The notes beneath the pieces are model-generated. The model saw only the letters and a program-made list of their open reading frames with translations. It was not told the origin of the DNA and made no database searches. From positions 620,001 through 684,000 of the forward strand of contig JADJRH010000002.1 in the NCBI GenBank assembly GCA_016712345.1: DNA of 64,000 nt. The letters run 5' to 3'. Shown here in pieces: positions 32,834 to 43,315 of this stretch. Each line of letters opens with the position of its first letter. The stretch's first letter is position 1. The translations under genes were made by a program, and so were the position numbers. This DNA comes from Polyangiaceae bacterium (lineage in GTDB: Bacteria; Myxococcota_A; Polyangia; Polyangiales; Polyangiaceae).

Positions 32834-33853
32834 ATGCGCCGATTTTGGGTTTGGTTGTGCTTTGGATTGGCACTTTCGGCAGGTTCTTCCACTCGCGTTT
32901 GGGCGGATGATCCCTCTGCGCCAAACGCCGCCGATGCCCTATTTCGAGAAGGACGGCGCGCCGCCGACGCGGGCGATCTACCCACCGCCTGTGACAAGTT
33001 TTCTAAGAGCCTCGCTCTTGAACGCACCGCCGGAACGCTGTTTAACCTCGCCCTTTGCGAACAACAACTCAACCGATTGGTGGGCGCTTCAAAGCATTTT
33101 GAAGAAGCGGCGTCGAGGATGAAAGACGGTGACCCCCGAAAGGCAGCGGCCCGCGAGCGGGTAGCTGCCATCGATCCCCTCTTACCTTACCTGACGTTCA
33201 AGCTGAAAACACCCAACCTGATTGGGATGGAAGTTACCCTCGACGGTGAAATCATCCCCATGAGCAACCTTACCATTCCAAGGCCGGTTGACCCTGGAAA
33301 ACACGTGGTTCGCGTGACGGCAACGGGGTATGAAGCGCGCGAAACGGTTACTCTACTCCAAACCTCGCAAACCTTGGAGGTGGAGTTGGAGCCCGGGTTA
33401 CCTGCTCCTGCGGCGACGCCACCTTCCAACTCGTCGCCGAAAGATCTGACACTGCCTGAAAAGCCGCGTGCGGCAATGAGTATACCCACTTCTATTCGGG
33501 CATCACCCCCGTCGCCCAAAATTCAGGTCGCCGGATTTTCGCTGATGGGAATCGGGGCCGCGGGGCTCATTTTTGGAGGAATCGGCGCTGGGATGGTTGC
33601 TCGCGAACAAGACATCTACGACGCCAACTGTCCCAACAATGCGTGCCGCGACCAATCGGGGCTGGATGCCGCCAATCGCGGCACCACTTGGAGTATTACC
33701 GCCACCACTTCGCTTGTGGCGGGCGGGGTTGTCGCCGCGGTGGGGCTTGGGTTGTTTTTATACTACTGGTCCAAAACCTCCGACACTCCACCTTCTTCTA
33801 CTCATCGTGCGCTCCAGATTAGGGTAGACCCGAGCGGCATCATTCACTTTTGA
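32834..33853 (+). CDS. TPR/PEGA-like membrane protein, kinase partner
   Basis: 339 residues, ATG 2 bp after the kinase stop. Signal MRRFWVWLCFGLALSAGSS, then TPR-like helices (ADALFREGRRAADAGDLPTACDKF, TAGTLFNLALCEQQL). A PEGA-like beta domain (IGMEVTLDGEIIPMS, PGKHVVRVTATGYE) follows, a Pro-rich linker, and two membrane helices (VAGFSLMGIGAAGLIFGGIG; SLVAGGVVAAVGLGLFLYYW). This layout recurs beside eukaryote-like kinases in myxobacteria. It is probably an envelope protein coupled to kinase signalling. Confidence 0.8.
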   Translation: MRRFWVWLCFGLALSAGSSTRVWADDPSAPNAADALFREGRRAADAGDLPTACDKFSKSLALERTAGTLFNLALCEQQLNRLVGASKHFEEAASRMKDGDPRKAAARERVAAIDPLLPYLTFKLKTPNLIGMEVTLDGEIIPMSNLTIPRPVDPGKHVVRVTATGYEARETVTLLQTSQTLEVELEPGLPAPAATPPSNSSPKDLTLPEKPRAAMSIPTSIRASPPSPKIQVAGFSLMGIGAAGLIFGGIGAGMVAREQDIYDANCPNNACRDQSGLDAANRGTTWSITATTSLVAGGVVAAVGLGLFLYYWSKTSDTPPSSTHRALQIRVDPSGIIHF

Positions 33854-33910
33854 CGGCACTTTGGTCTCTTGTGTCAGCGCGCGGCACAATTTGTGTTAGC
33901 GAAAGGGGCG

Positions 33911-35494
33911 ATGCGAACGTCCTATCGAATCTTGTGCGGATTGGTTCCGGCAACCTTGGTTGTATCGTCGTGCTTCGGCGAATTTGAAAACCCCTACATT
34001 CCCGAAGATGGAACCCAAAGCTGCTATGAAGGGCCGCCCGGCACGGCGAATGTGGGCACCTGCCGTTACGGGGAACTGGAGTTGAACGGCGAGGGGAAGA
34101 CAGTGAGTGCCTGTTTGGACCAGGTATTGCCCGAGCCAGAGTGTACGCTTTCAGGGGTGGACACCAGTTGCGATGGAAAGAGCGGCGCCCTCATTTGGCA
34201 AAGGCAGATGGATGGGCCATCGCTCCATCGGATGAACGATATGGCTGTTTTCCCCGATGGAAGTGTGATCGTGACAGGGTACACCTGGGGCGACGCTGTC
34301 ATTGCCGGGCAAAAAGTGGGGGCAGGTGCATTTGTGGTGAAACTCACTGCCGAAGGCGAAGGCGCTTGGGCAAAGACATTTGGGCCGGGCGGCGCGGTGG
34401 TGGGAACCTCGGTTCGGGTTGATGCGGAAAACAACGTGGTTGTTGGGGTGGGATCCAAGGCGCCGCTTGACCTCGGCGGAGGAACGTTAAATGTGACGCC
34501 CGAGGTGTTGAGTGACCTGATTGTGAAACTGGACGGCGATACGGGGGCCCATTTGTGGAGCCTCCTCATTGAGAACCATACGGATGACTACTCGCCGAGC
34601 CCACCTATTCCGTTGGCAAACGGGGACATTGCGGTGTTGGGGCTCTACAGCGGCGATCTCCGTTGGGATGGGGAGAACGCGCTCTCGAACGACTCGGAGC
34701 CTCACCTGTTTTTGTCGATCCTTGACGGGGATGGACATCACCAAAAGAGCTTTGACTATGGCCCTGGAATTGGTCCCGATGCAGCCGAAGTAAGTCCCGA
34801 TGGTGCGCTTGTTTTTCTCGGTCACACGGGGCTTGCCCTCCCAACTTTGGGCGCGACCTTACTGGAAAGTGAGACCTTCTTTGTCGCCAAGTTGGGTGTG
34901 GATGGGGCGGTTGAGTGGGCTAGGTCAACCGGTCGACTCGGTAACAAAAATTCGCACTATTTTGGTCGCTCTATTGCCCTACAACCCGACGGGAAAGTTG
35001 CCGTTGCCATTCCATTTGTCGATGAGCTGGCAACGGCGTTGGCGCCGAACGATTTTGACCAACTGGATGTTGCAATTTTAGCGTTTTCTGGAACAGGTGA
35101 GTTCCAATGGGCAAAGAGTTTTGGAGGGGATGGGATGGATGCTCCCTGGGATATTGCCGCGGCCGAAGACGGCGGCTGGGTGGTGGGGGGAACGTACGAG
35201 GGAACGCTTGGATTAGGCACCTGTACGAACGTGGCCGCAGCCAAGTTCGACGGCTTTCTCACGAAGCTGGACGCCCAGGGTGAGCCGCTATGGGTACACA
35301 CGTTTGGCGACGATGGGGCGGATGACGGCGGCCCCGATCCGGGTTGGCCGTCGGAGATTGTCATGGCGGTGCAGGTGGCTCCATCGGGGGAAGTGGTGAT
35401 GGCAGCCAAATATGATGGAAGCGTGAATTTTGGTGGAGAACTGCAGCCCTTTGCCGCTGCGGAAGCCACCGCCGTCGTCAAGTATTCACCCTGA
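33911..35494 (+). CDS. Beta-propeller lipoprotein (SBBP-like repeats)
   Basis: 527 residues from ATG 33911. Lipobox LVVSSCFG; a Cys-rich N-terminal segment (CRYGELELNGEGKTVSACL, CTLSGVDTSC) then repeats of about 50 residues of the kind GEGAWAKTFGPGG / GAVEWARSTG / GEFQWAKSFGGDGMDAPWDIA, each a propeller blade. Common in myxobacteria as surface proteins of unknown role. It has no apparent operon partners. Confidence 0.78.
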   Translation: MRTSYRILCGLVPATLVVSSCFGEFENPYIPEDGTQSCYEGPPGTANVGTCRYGELELNGEGKTVSACLDQVLPEPECTLSGVDTSCDGKSGALIWQRQMDGPSLHRMNDMAVFPDGSVIVTGYTWGDAVIAGQKVGAGAFVVKLTAEGEGAWAKTFGPGGAVVGTSVRVDAENNVVVGVGSKAPLDLGGGTLNVTPEVLSDLIVKLDGDTGAHLWSLLIENHTDDYSPSPPIPLANGDIAVLGLYSGDLRWDGENALSNDSEPHLFLSILDGDGHHQKSFDYGPGIGPDAAEVSPDGALVFLGHTGLALPTLGATLLESETFFVAKLGVDGAVEWARSTGRLGNKNSHYFGRSIALQPDGKVAVAIPFVDELATALAPNDFDQLDVAILAFSGTGEFQWAKSFGGDGMDAPWDIAAAEDGGWVVGGTYEGTLGLGTCTNVAAAKFDGFLTKLDAQGEPLWVHTFGDDGADDGGPDPGWPSEIVMAVQVAPSGEVVMAAKYDGSVNFGGELQPFAAAEATAVVKYSP

Positions 35495-35801
35495 TTCAAC
35501 TCGCGGTCAGATTTTTCAGGTGCCGGCCGACAGGCCTGAACCTTTGCGGTAAATGGCCATTGTGTACGCTTCGAGGGGTGCCACTCGGGAGGGGCAGGTG
35601 TCGCGTGCAAGGGGCATGCTGAAACGCGGCGAATCTGACATGCCCGCAAGAGTTGGCGCTTCCGGTTCTTTATAAGGGTGAAACCCACGAAGCGTCAGAG
35701 TAGCGTAGAAAACGCTTATAAAATAGCCATTCTTGTTTTGGAACGGCGGTTGCGAAAGGCGTCGCTTGCGCGGGCTGAGTGCTTGCGCGAGGTGCTGACG
35801 C
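35495..35801. other. Intergenic region before the RHS gene
   Basis: 307 bp without a gene. I see no clear terminator stem with T-run, no sigma-54 -24/-12 pair, and only weak promoter-like AT stretches near 35665-35740. Confidence 0.5.
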
Positions 35802-38800
35802 ATGAGAAAAAGAATGTACGCGGGGACGTCGTCTCTGCTCTTGGTGATTACGGCGGTACAAACGATCGGGCCGCAGAAGGCGGCGGCCTATCCGGGTGAG
35901 GTGTTTCAGAGTGCCGCGCCCGCGACGGCGCCCGATTCTCCCACTCTGGCAGGCAAAAAGGCCGAACCCGGTCATCGGATAAGCGATGCCGGAGCCGTTG
36001 AGTACACAATTGCCCTTCCCGTGGCGCCCAACCGGCAGAACATGGTGCCCGATTTGGCACTCCGTTATTCATCACGCAATCCACTTCGCGGTGGAGTTGC
36101 TGCGGGCTGGCAGCTGGATCTACCCATCATTGAGCGCGACCGGTCAAAAGGCATTACCCAAGCGCCTGAATACCGATCGAGTATGTCCAGAGGGATGCTT
36201 GTCAGAGTGGGGCCCGCTTCCGATCCCAACCCATTTCCGATTCCACCGGTGGTGTCCGAAGAGTTTCGGGCGGAAGAAGACGACTCGTTTACCAAATACG
36301 TGCGTGTCACAACGTCTACTTCCACAACCAACTCATCTGGAAGTGTGGTGTTTCAACAGACGAGCGTTTGGTATGCGTACACCACCGACGGGCGCGTGTA
36401 TGAATTTGGAACCGCCGGACCTGATGGTACCCTCGCGCAGGACATCAAAGGGGCGTCGGCCGCACCTGGATCGTCCGACGCCCGATATTTTCTGCGGAAG
36501 ATCACCGATCGTTTTGGCAATGAGATTGTTTTCAACTATGGAAGGTCATACGCCAATGTGGCCGGTGACCGGTTTATCGGCGAACCTGTAGATCTACGGC
36601 TCGACAGCGTTGAGTATGGGAAAAACGCCAACGCGGGTTTGGAACACCACGCTCGACTTGTACTTGAGCATGGCGAGTACGCGGACACCTGTGCCGACTC
36701 AAGAGTGCCGATTGGAGCGCTGTTTGACTACCGAGCGGGCTTCCCATTGTACAAAGGGGCGCAGCGACTCAATCGGGTGCGGTTGGAGGTGAAAGACGGA
36801 GCCAACTGGGTAGAACGCCGAACACTCGACTTGGCGTACGATATGTCAGAACTCACTTGTCAAATAACAGGGAAAGCGCATGCCCCTCTGCGCTTTCTAA
36901 CGAGCATTACAGAAACGGCCGTGTCACCCGAAGGCGTGACTACCACCGCGCCGCCGTTGACATTTACGTACGGGCGGAAGGAGCGCACGTTTGATCAAGC
37001 CATTCCGACGGGCGTCGCAAAAGCTCTTGGAGCAGGTCAAACTCCACGGTCGTATGACAAGTCAGGTGGATGGCCCACGCTCGAAACTATGCTGCTTGAC
37101 TTGGATGGGGACGCCAAGTTGGACCTGCTGAAGGCTCATCGCAACACGTACGGCGGGTTGCCGGCTCCCGATCCGAATTTTTGTCAGGCCGCCTGGGAGA
37201 AAAAAAGTGCGTCCGGTTACTCTCCCGCTGCTCTGTTTGGAACCATCCTTACCGCCCCCAATGGGCAACCCACACCCAACGCCGTGTTTCCCGTGGTTCC
37301 GTGGGCGGATGGGGGATACAACACGGGTGTTGCGGGATTGGAAGACCGGGAAGGGTGCAGTTTGTCTGCCCAGTTTTCCCGCGTGGACCATTACGCCGAA
37401 TTGCCTACCAACGAGCGATGTGGCCTCAGCTCAACCTACTTGAGTTACAGGTTCATGGACATGGACGGGGACAACCTTCCGGATCTCGTGACCGGCATCG
37501 ACACCAATCGCGGTGCATACCGACCGGAAGACGACTCACGGATTCAACCCAAGGTAACAAGTTGTACTGACAACGGTGCATGTCGTGACCCATCGAATAA
37601 TCCGGCATTGTGCAAGGTGGTAAGTCCGTTGCCCGCCGCGCTCTACTTCGAGCCAGGTAGCGGAACCATCGAGTGTCCCGGCAATCTTGGCTGCCGCACC
37701 TCAGAATGCATTGGGGATGAGGTTGCCTGCTGCAATCCCATATTGTGCAACGAAAATGTCGGCCCAATGGCGCATTTACAGTCACCGCCCGTAGACAGCC
37801 CCGACCCCGAAGGGCCCGGATGGGGAGAACCTTCAGGCGATGCACCTATGAGCCGATGGCATGACGGGGCTGGAATCTCAAATGGACCTGTTGGTGCCGA
37901 GCAAACCTATGTTCATGTGCCAAGTCCAAAATGTTTGATCTGGCCTGAAATGGAGTGCAACCGATATGTTCTTCGTGTGCACAAGAACCTGGGCGGCGGT
38001 CAGTTTAGTTCGGCTGTCCAACTTGTAATGTCGCCTGTTCCGCTAGAATCGGACCGGCCGACATCCAATCTCGGCGGCGGGGCGCTGGCGGCGTCGTCTT
38101 CTTGGCATGGATTTGTTGATTTGGATGGCGACGGTGTGCTTGATGCGGTGCACATGGAGCCGTTCTTCTTTGGCTCCCAAACGGACTATCCGACGTCACC
38201 TACCCATTTTTCAATGTTTCAGGGAAACCCAAATGGGTCATTTAACTCCGATCCAGCCGGAGGAGGATTTCACTGGGCCGCCCCTCGCATTTGGGAAGGT
38301 TCGTTCGCTGGCGCACCAGCCATGGCCCGTGCGCGAGTTCACGTTCGCGACAGTGAGAGTATAGGCGGGTGGGTTAATTCAAGCCGAGAAAGCATTACCA
38401 TACGGGACATGAATGGGGATGGGTTGCCAGACTATTTGGATACGCGGCACTTCTACGGCGACACGCCTACCCAGAAGATGCGTGTATTCCTTAATACGGG
38501 GCGCGGTTTTGAATCCAATGCCACCTGGACTGGGTATGAAGGTGTCAATTTTAACCCCGACGCGGGAGCCGCCGGATTTAAGTTTGAGCGTACTCAGGAC
38601 TGGGCTCACGACCGGTATGACGGAAATGAAAATCGGCGAGGCTATTCACGGTATACCCATCGCCTCATGGACGTGGACAGCGATGGGTTGGTGGACTTGG
38701 TTGTGTTGCCCGATATCGAGCCGGGCCACTCCAATCCGTGGATGCCAGGCACCACGATTGCTCCGCTGATTTATCTCAATGTTGGGGACACGCTGGTGTA

Positions 38801-41800
38801 CGCCGGATCCAACCCCGCATGGAACAAAGTGTGGGCAGCCGTGGGTCGCATCACGCTCAACAGTCAGGGCAAATGGGTAGTCACTTCGGACATTGTGGAC
38901 CTTGACGGTGATGGGTTGTCCGACGCGATTACCAACGACGACTTGGCTCAAAACTGCACGTTTGATGCGGTAAATGGGCAGTGGCCCGCGCTCTGTGTCG
39001 GCGAGAACAACGGTTGGACCGATACAGGCGGGCCGATGCGTTTGTTAAGTCAGGTGGACAACGGTCGCGGTGGCACGGTGACATTCAACTACGCTCCGAT
39101 GCAGGTGACCACCGGTCGAGTGCCCTACCCGGTATGGGTTGCCACCGGCCTGACTGCCAACTCAGGCCCAGATGCGGTTGGAAATCCCAGCGCTCCGTCG
39201 GTGACACAATATGCCTACGACCAACCGGCGTACAACACCGACTTGCGTGGCGAATGGGGTTTTCGCGGGTTTGGTAAAACAACAGTCACGGCTCCCAGCG
39301 GTTCAAAGGTGATCACGACGCGATCGTTTTCGCCTTATTACGGCGGGCTTGTGACCGACGTTCGCGTGGTGGAAGCCGGTGGGCATGTTTCGACCATTGA
39401 ACAAAACACCTGGGAACAGCGCACCGTGTTTGATACCGATGGTCAGCCCGGTACCGTAAAAACCCAGCACATGACGGTGAAGGACACGCGGACATGTGGC
39501 GCGTCTCAAACGGAAAATCAATGCGCGACGGCGGGAGCGTTGCGCCGTGATGCGTACACACTCTACCCACTCGTGACAGAAACCGACTCCACACCGCAGG
39601 GGTATTTTGCCTATCAAGTTGTTTCAGGTCCGGGCGCCTACGGCAACGTCGGTTCGACCTACAGCGCGTTTTGGGATCAACTCTACTCGTCGGGGAGCAA
39701 CTACTGGATCCTGCGAAAGTCGGAGTGGTCGGGCAAGTTTACCGCACCGTGGGTGAGCGGTCCTGTTTCTCAAACAAGCCACTATTTCTCCGGTGATAAA
39801 AAGACGGAGCTTTGGACATCGAGATCGATGGGTACAACGTGGGCTGTGACAAGTCACGCTTATGACAACACCGGCAACAAAACCCTGGAACAAACGCCCA
39901 ACCATTACGGCACGCAAAAAGGAGTTGTGTACGCATACGATGCGAACAAACGCTTCGTTACACAAACCACCAACGAAATCGGCTTCACCAACGTGACCGT
40001 GACCGATCCTGCCACCGGCGCGGTGCTGGAAGAGCGCGGCACGAACCTCAAAAACGGCGTGCGTGATGGGGTGATCCGCACGGTGGACGGGTTTGGCCGC
40101 ACCCTGTCAGAAAGCGTGATGATCGATAACGCCGCGGGCGGGTATACGCCTGTGCAAGTGCTGACAAACGAGTATTACGATTTACCGAGTCCAACCCCCA
40201 AAGTGATCACCCGCCGCCGGGTTGAATTGGATGAAAACCGGTGGACCGAGTCGGTGAATGAAGTGGACGGGTTTGGTCGCACCCAAAACGCGATGACTCT
40301 TGGGCCGGCCGGGTGGGCGACCACCTCGTTTTTCCGTGATGCCTCGGGAAACACAACACGGATTCGCGCTCCGCGCGCGGATGCTACCAGTTTCAACGAC
40401 ACTGTGGATTGGACGTTTGGGTATGACAGCTTGGGTAGGTTGGTGGGCACCGCCGAGCCGAGTCGCCAAGACTGTGCGGAGTATAGCCCGTCTGCTTTGA
40501 CGTGGTGCGGTACCAAAACCACTTACGATGGTAGGACCGTTCTCACCGAAAGAGTGACGGGAACTCTTTCAGGTCCGCTTGTGGGAGCACCTTCTAAAAG
40601 TAAGGCAACCCTTAACGCTCTTGGCCAAACCGTCCTTGTGGAAGAGTGGACATCGGCCGGATCCTGGGTACCCACCACATACGCATACGACGGTCGCAAC
40701 AATGTGGAGCAGATCGTCAACGCCGACGGGGTGGTGACCACGATGACGCATGACTTGCTGAGTCGGCGAACAAGTGTGGCTCGCGGTGGAAAAGTCTGGA
40801 GCTATGAGTATGACGCCAACGGGAACATGACAAAGATCATTGCCCCCGTGCCTGCGGGTGGGGTGGCGGTCGACTATACAACCCTCATCACCTACGATGA
40901 TCTGAATCGCGAAACAACCCGAACAGTAGGTAAAGGCGGCCTCGCTTCCACCGAAATTTCAACGTTTGGAACGGGGACGACGCTGCGCGTTTATGACCAA
41001 AATCCAAACGGCGTCGGGCGTCTCAGTGTTGTTGCGTGGTCGCACGGGAACACGAGTTATGAATATGACTCGCGCGGCAACACCACCAAACAAACCGACA
41101 GTTACTCCATCTTGGGAGGCGCTTTCGCCGACAGTTTGGTGACCGAACGTACGTACAATGCGCAGGGTCAACCTTCCACTTCTACCGCTGTGGATGGCAA
41201 TGCTTTTTCAGTGGACTACGATACCCGTGGTCTACCCACGGCGCTTCACTGGTCGGGTGATGCGGTGTATCCGGTCACTGAGCTGAATCATTCACTCTCA
41301 GGGCGGCTTCTGGAACGATCCCGCAACTCGGCCGGCGGGCAGAAAATGTGGGAAGGTTTTTGGTATGATGTCCTCGGCCGTCAGGTAAGCTACGCGACCA
41401 TGTCGCGTTTGCCCGGTTCAAATGCGTACACAACGCGGGCATCCGGTGATGTGGCGTTCACCGGAACCGGTGAAGTGTACCAAATGGACACGACCATCGC
41501 CTCATCGGCGAACGAGGACGCGGCGAGCGCTTTGTACAACTACGATGCGCAGGGGCGTTTGACATCGGCCACCGATGCGCACGGATACCAGGGCACGTTC
41601 ACCTATTCCCCCGGTGGTAGAATTCTCGCCGCAGCGGTGAATGCCGATGCAACTGCTGAACGTGTCCACAATCGCAACGTGACTTATACTTACGGTGCCA
41701 ATGGAGCCGACCCGGATGCACCCACTGCGCTCAATACTGTGGGTGGCGGCGCATGGATGGAGGTGGACTACGACGCCGCCGGAAACGCCGTCAATCGCGA

Positions 41801-42971
41801 ACTGACAGGTCAAATGTTTGAACACGTGTACGACGGCAACAACCGCCAGCGCGCTGTTCGACAAGTCAACCCCACCGGCTCAGCCGATATGTACTGGTAC
41901 AGCGGCGACGGCATGCGATCGCTGGTGGTCACCACCAGTTCTACCGGCGCTGTGGAACGCGTGAAATGGACCTCCGGCGATAGTGAAATCTGGTACGATG
42001 ACGCGGGTGACGTAACCGATTCGTTTGCGTACGCATCGATCAGCGGACAAAGTGTACGCATTAAAAACGGCACCGCGCTGGAACACCAGATCAACGATGT
42101 GCGTGGTCACCTTGTGGCGTCCATTGCCGATGACGGCAGCTTAAACGCCGGATTCAGGTATGGACCTTACGGGGAGATTTTGGACGAAATCGGGCCGGCG
42201 AGTGAAGACTTGCTCAAACGGTTTAATGGCAAAGAGTACGATGAAACGTCGGGGTTGTCGTATTACGGGTACCGGTATTACGACGAGCGAAGCCTTGTGT
42301 GGACCCAGGCAGACCCACTGTACAGGTTTGTTCCTGACAAGGGAATGTATGAGCCGCGCAAGGGCAACTTGTACAGCTTTGTGTTGGGGAACCCGGTGCG
42401 ATTGGTGGACCCCGATGGGCGTGAGCCCGAGTCGCATTATAATATGGACATTACAGACGCGCTCGTCCACCTTGTTGATCCCAAAGGGGAGAGTATGGTG
42501 GCTGACACAGCACGTGCGCTTGGTGCTGTTGTCCTAAGCCCTGTGATTGGTGTGACTGCCCTCTGGGAGCACGGATACAATGAAGTCATGGAGTATGGAG
42601 GGGCGGCGGTTGTCGACGGCGCTGGTGACGTTGTGGATGGCGCTGGTGACGTTGTGGGTGAGGTTTTTGCGGTGCGCGATAAGAGTTTGACCGAATCAGT
42701 GCAAAAGGAGTTGGAGCATGTGCGTGCGGAAAAGAAGTGGCTGGACTCGCTCCTGCCGCGGGCACCAACCGAAGAGGAGCTGGCGAATGACGGTGTTGCC
42801 GAGATGGTAGAGCCCGCTCCCTTGAAGGTGGAACCTCGAAAAAAGCAGCAGAAGAAAGCCAAAAAAGAGCAGACTCCCAGTCCTCCGCCGCAAGAAACGA
42901 AAGAAGCCCCAAAGGATGAAAAGCAGAAAGAGGAACGGGAGCGTATGAAGCGAGACATGATCGATATGTAG
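35802..42971 (+). CDS. Giant SpvB/FG-GAP/RHS-repeat secreted protein (Tc-toxin-like)
   Basis: 2389 residues. A Sec signal (MRKRMYAGTSSLLLVITAVQ) precedes an SpvB-like domain (GAVEYTIALPVAPNRQNM, RYSSRNPLRGGVAAGWQL). FG-GAP/VCBS calcium motifs recur: DLDGDAKLDL, DMDGDNLPDL, DLDGDGVLDA, DMNGDGLPDY, DVDSDGLVDL, DLDGDGLSDA. A Cys-rich insert lies near residues 585-655. YD/RHS repeats fill about 1350-2150 (YDANGNMTKI, YDSRGNTTKQ, YDGNNRQRAV). The RHS core ends FNGKEYDETSGLSYYGYRYYD...NPVRLVDPDGREPE. In Tc and RHS toxins this shell encloses a variable C-terminal toxin. Here that tail (about 180 residues) has a hydrophobic helix, a VVDGAGD duplication and a Lys/Glu-rich end, with no toxin family recognised. 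No immunity gene is obvious downstream. Confidence 0.92.
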   Translation: MRKRMYAGTSSLLLVITAVQTIGPQKAAAYPGEVFQSAAPATAPDSPTLAGKKAEPGHRISDAGAVEYTIALPVAPNRQNMVPDLALRYSSRNPLRGGVAAGWQLDLPIIERDRSKGITQAPEYRSSMSRGMLVRVGPASDPNPFPIPPVVSEEFRAEEDDSFTKYVRVTTSTSTTNSSGSVVFQQTSVWYAYTTDGRVYEFGTAGPDGTLAQDIKGASAAPGSSDARYFLRKITDRFGNEIVFNYGRSYANVAGDRFIGEPVDLRLDSVEYGKNANAGLEHHARLVLEHGEYADTCADSRVPIGALFDYRAGFPLYKGAQRLNRVRLEVKDGANWVERRTLDLAYDMSELTCQITGKAHAPLRFLTSITETAVSPEGVTTTAPPLTFTYGRKERTFDQAIPTGVAKALGAGQTPRSYDKSGGWPTLETMLLDLDGDAKLDLLKAHRNTYGGLPAPDPNFCQAAWEKKSASGYSPAALFGTILTAPNGQPTPNAVFPVVPWADGGYNTGVAGLEDREGCSLSAQFSRVDHYAELPTNERCGLSSTYLSYRFMDMDGDNLPDLVTGIDTNRGAYRPEDDSRIQPKVTSCTDNGACRDPSNNPALCKVVSPLPAALYFEPGSGTIECPGNLGCRTSECIGDEVACCNPILCNENVGPMAHLQSPPVDSPDPEGPGWGEPSGDAPMSRWHDGAGISNGPVGAEQTYVHVPSPKCLIWPEMECNRYVLRVHKNLGGGQFSSAVQLVMSPVPLESDRPTSNLGGGALAASSSWHGFVDLDGDGVLDAVHMEPFFFGSQTDYPTSPTHFSMFQGNPNGSFNSDPAGGGFHWAAPRIWEGSFAGAPAMARARVHVRDSESIGGWVNSSRESITIRDMNGDGLPDYLDTRHFYGDTPTQKMRVFLNTGRGFESNATWTGYEGVNFNPDAGAAGFKFERTQDWAHDRYDGNENRRGYSRYTHRLMDVDSDGLVDLVVLPDIEPGHSNPWMPGTTIAPLIYLNVGDTLVYAGSNPAWNKVWAAVGRITLNSQGKWVVTSDIVDLDGDGLSDAITNDDLAQNCTFDAVNGQWPALCVGENNGWTDTGGPMRLLSQVDNGRGGTVTFNYAPMQVTTGRVPYPVWVATGLTANSGPDAVGNPSAPSVTQYAYDQPAYNTDLRGEWGFRGFGKTTVTAPSGSKVITTRSFSPYYGGLVTDVRVVEAGGHVSTIEQNTWEQRTVFDTDGQPGTVKTQHMTVKDTRTCGASQTENQCATAGALRRDAYTLYPLVTETDSTPQGYFAYQVVSGPGAYGNVGSTYSAFWDQLYSSGSNYWILRKSEWSGKFTAPWVSGPVSQTSHYFSGDKKTELWTSRSMGTTWAVTSHAYDNTGNKTLEQTPNHYGTQKGVVYAYDANKRFVTQTTNEIGFTNVTVTDPATGAVLEERGTNLKNGVRDGVIRTVDGFGRTLSESVMIDNAAGGYTPVQVLTNEYYDLPSPTPKVITRRRVELDENRWTESVNEVDGFGRTQNAMTLGPAGWATTSFFRDASGNTTRIRAPRADATSFNDTVDWTFGYDSLGRLVGTAEPSRQDCAEYSPSALTWCGTKTTYDGRTVLTERVTGTLSGPLVGAPSKSKATLNALGQTVLVEEWTSAGSWVPTTYAYDGRNNVEQIVNADGVVTTMTHDLLSRRTSVARGGKVWSYEYDANGNMTKIIAPVPAGGVAVDYTTLITYDDLNRETTRTVGKGGLASTEISTFGTGTTLRVYDQNPNGVGRLSVVAWSHGNTSYEYDSRGNTTKQTDSYSILGGAFADSLVTERTYNAQGQPSTSTAVDGNAFSVDYDTRGLPTALHWSGDAVYPVTELNHSLSGRLLERSRNSAGGQKMWEGFWYDVLGRQVSYATMSRLPGSNAYTTRASGDVAFTGTGEVYQMDTTIASSANEDAASALYNYDAQGRLTSATDAHGYQGTFTYSPGGRILAAAVNADATAERVHNRNVTYTYGANGADPDAPTALNTVGGGAWMEVDYDAAGNAVNRELTGQMFEHVYDGNNRQRAVRQVNPTGSADMYWYSGDGMRSLVVTTSSTGAVERVKWTSGDSEIWYDDAGDVTDSFAYASISGQSVRIKNGTALEHQINDVRGHLVASIADDGSLNAGFRYGPYGEILDEIGPASEDLLKRFNGKEYDETSGLSYYGYRYYDERSLVWTQADPLYRFVPDKGMYEPRKGNLYSFVLGNPVRLVDPDGREPESHYNMDITDALVHLVDPKGESMVADTARALGAVVLSPVIGVTALWEHGYNEVMEYGGAAVVDGAGDVVDGAGDVVGEVFAVRDKSLTESVQKELEHVRAEKKWLDSLLPRAPTEEELANDGVAEMVEPAPLKVEPRKKQQKKAKKEQTPSPPPQETKEAPKDEKQKEERERMKRDMIDM

Positions 42972-43315
42972 GGCTTCAACTTCTACAGTCCACCCAAGGG
43001 TTTCGTTGACCATCTCGTGAGATGGTTCCCGCGGTTACCTCTTTCCAAGCCCGGCTCTTTCCAAAATAAAATAGCCCCCGGTCCTACCCAACTCTACCCC
43101 AAAACCTTCCATACTAACGGTAAGGTTCTGAGTTGAGTCGTTTCGGCGCTCGGGCGTGGGTATCTCCCACGTCCACGGCGATCAATCCCCCTTGCATCTC
43201 CCCCCAAAGTCCGTCAACGGTGACTTCTCCGTGACGACTCCCAAACGCAAAGCAAAAAGTCAGGCGGATGTGGAGGTAGGCAACCGCAATTGGGAGGCCG
43301 TCCTGCTTGATCTGG
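42972..43315. other. Gap after the RHS gene, possible small-ORF remnant
   Basis: 344 bp. A weak hairpin CGTGGG-TATCT-CCCACG lies at 43155-43171. A plus-strand frame from 43156 contains a protein-like stretch (SVNGDFSVTTPKRKAKSQ then ADVEVGNRNWEAVLLDL) but runs on into the antisense of the next gene and has no ribosome site. It may be a degraded gene, possibly once linked to the RHS tail. Confidence 0.35.
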
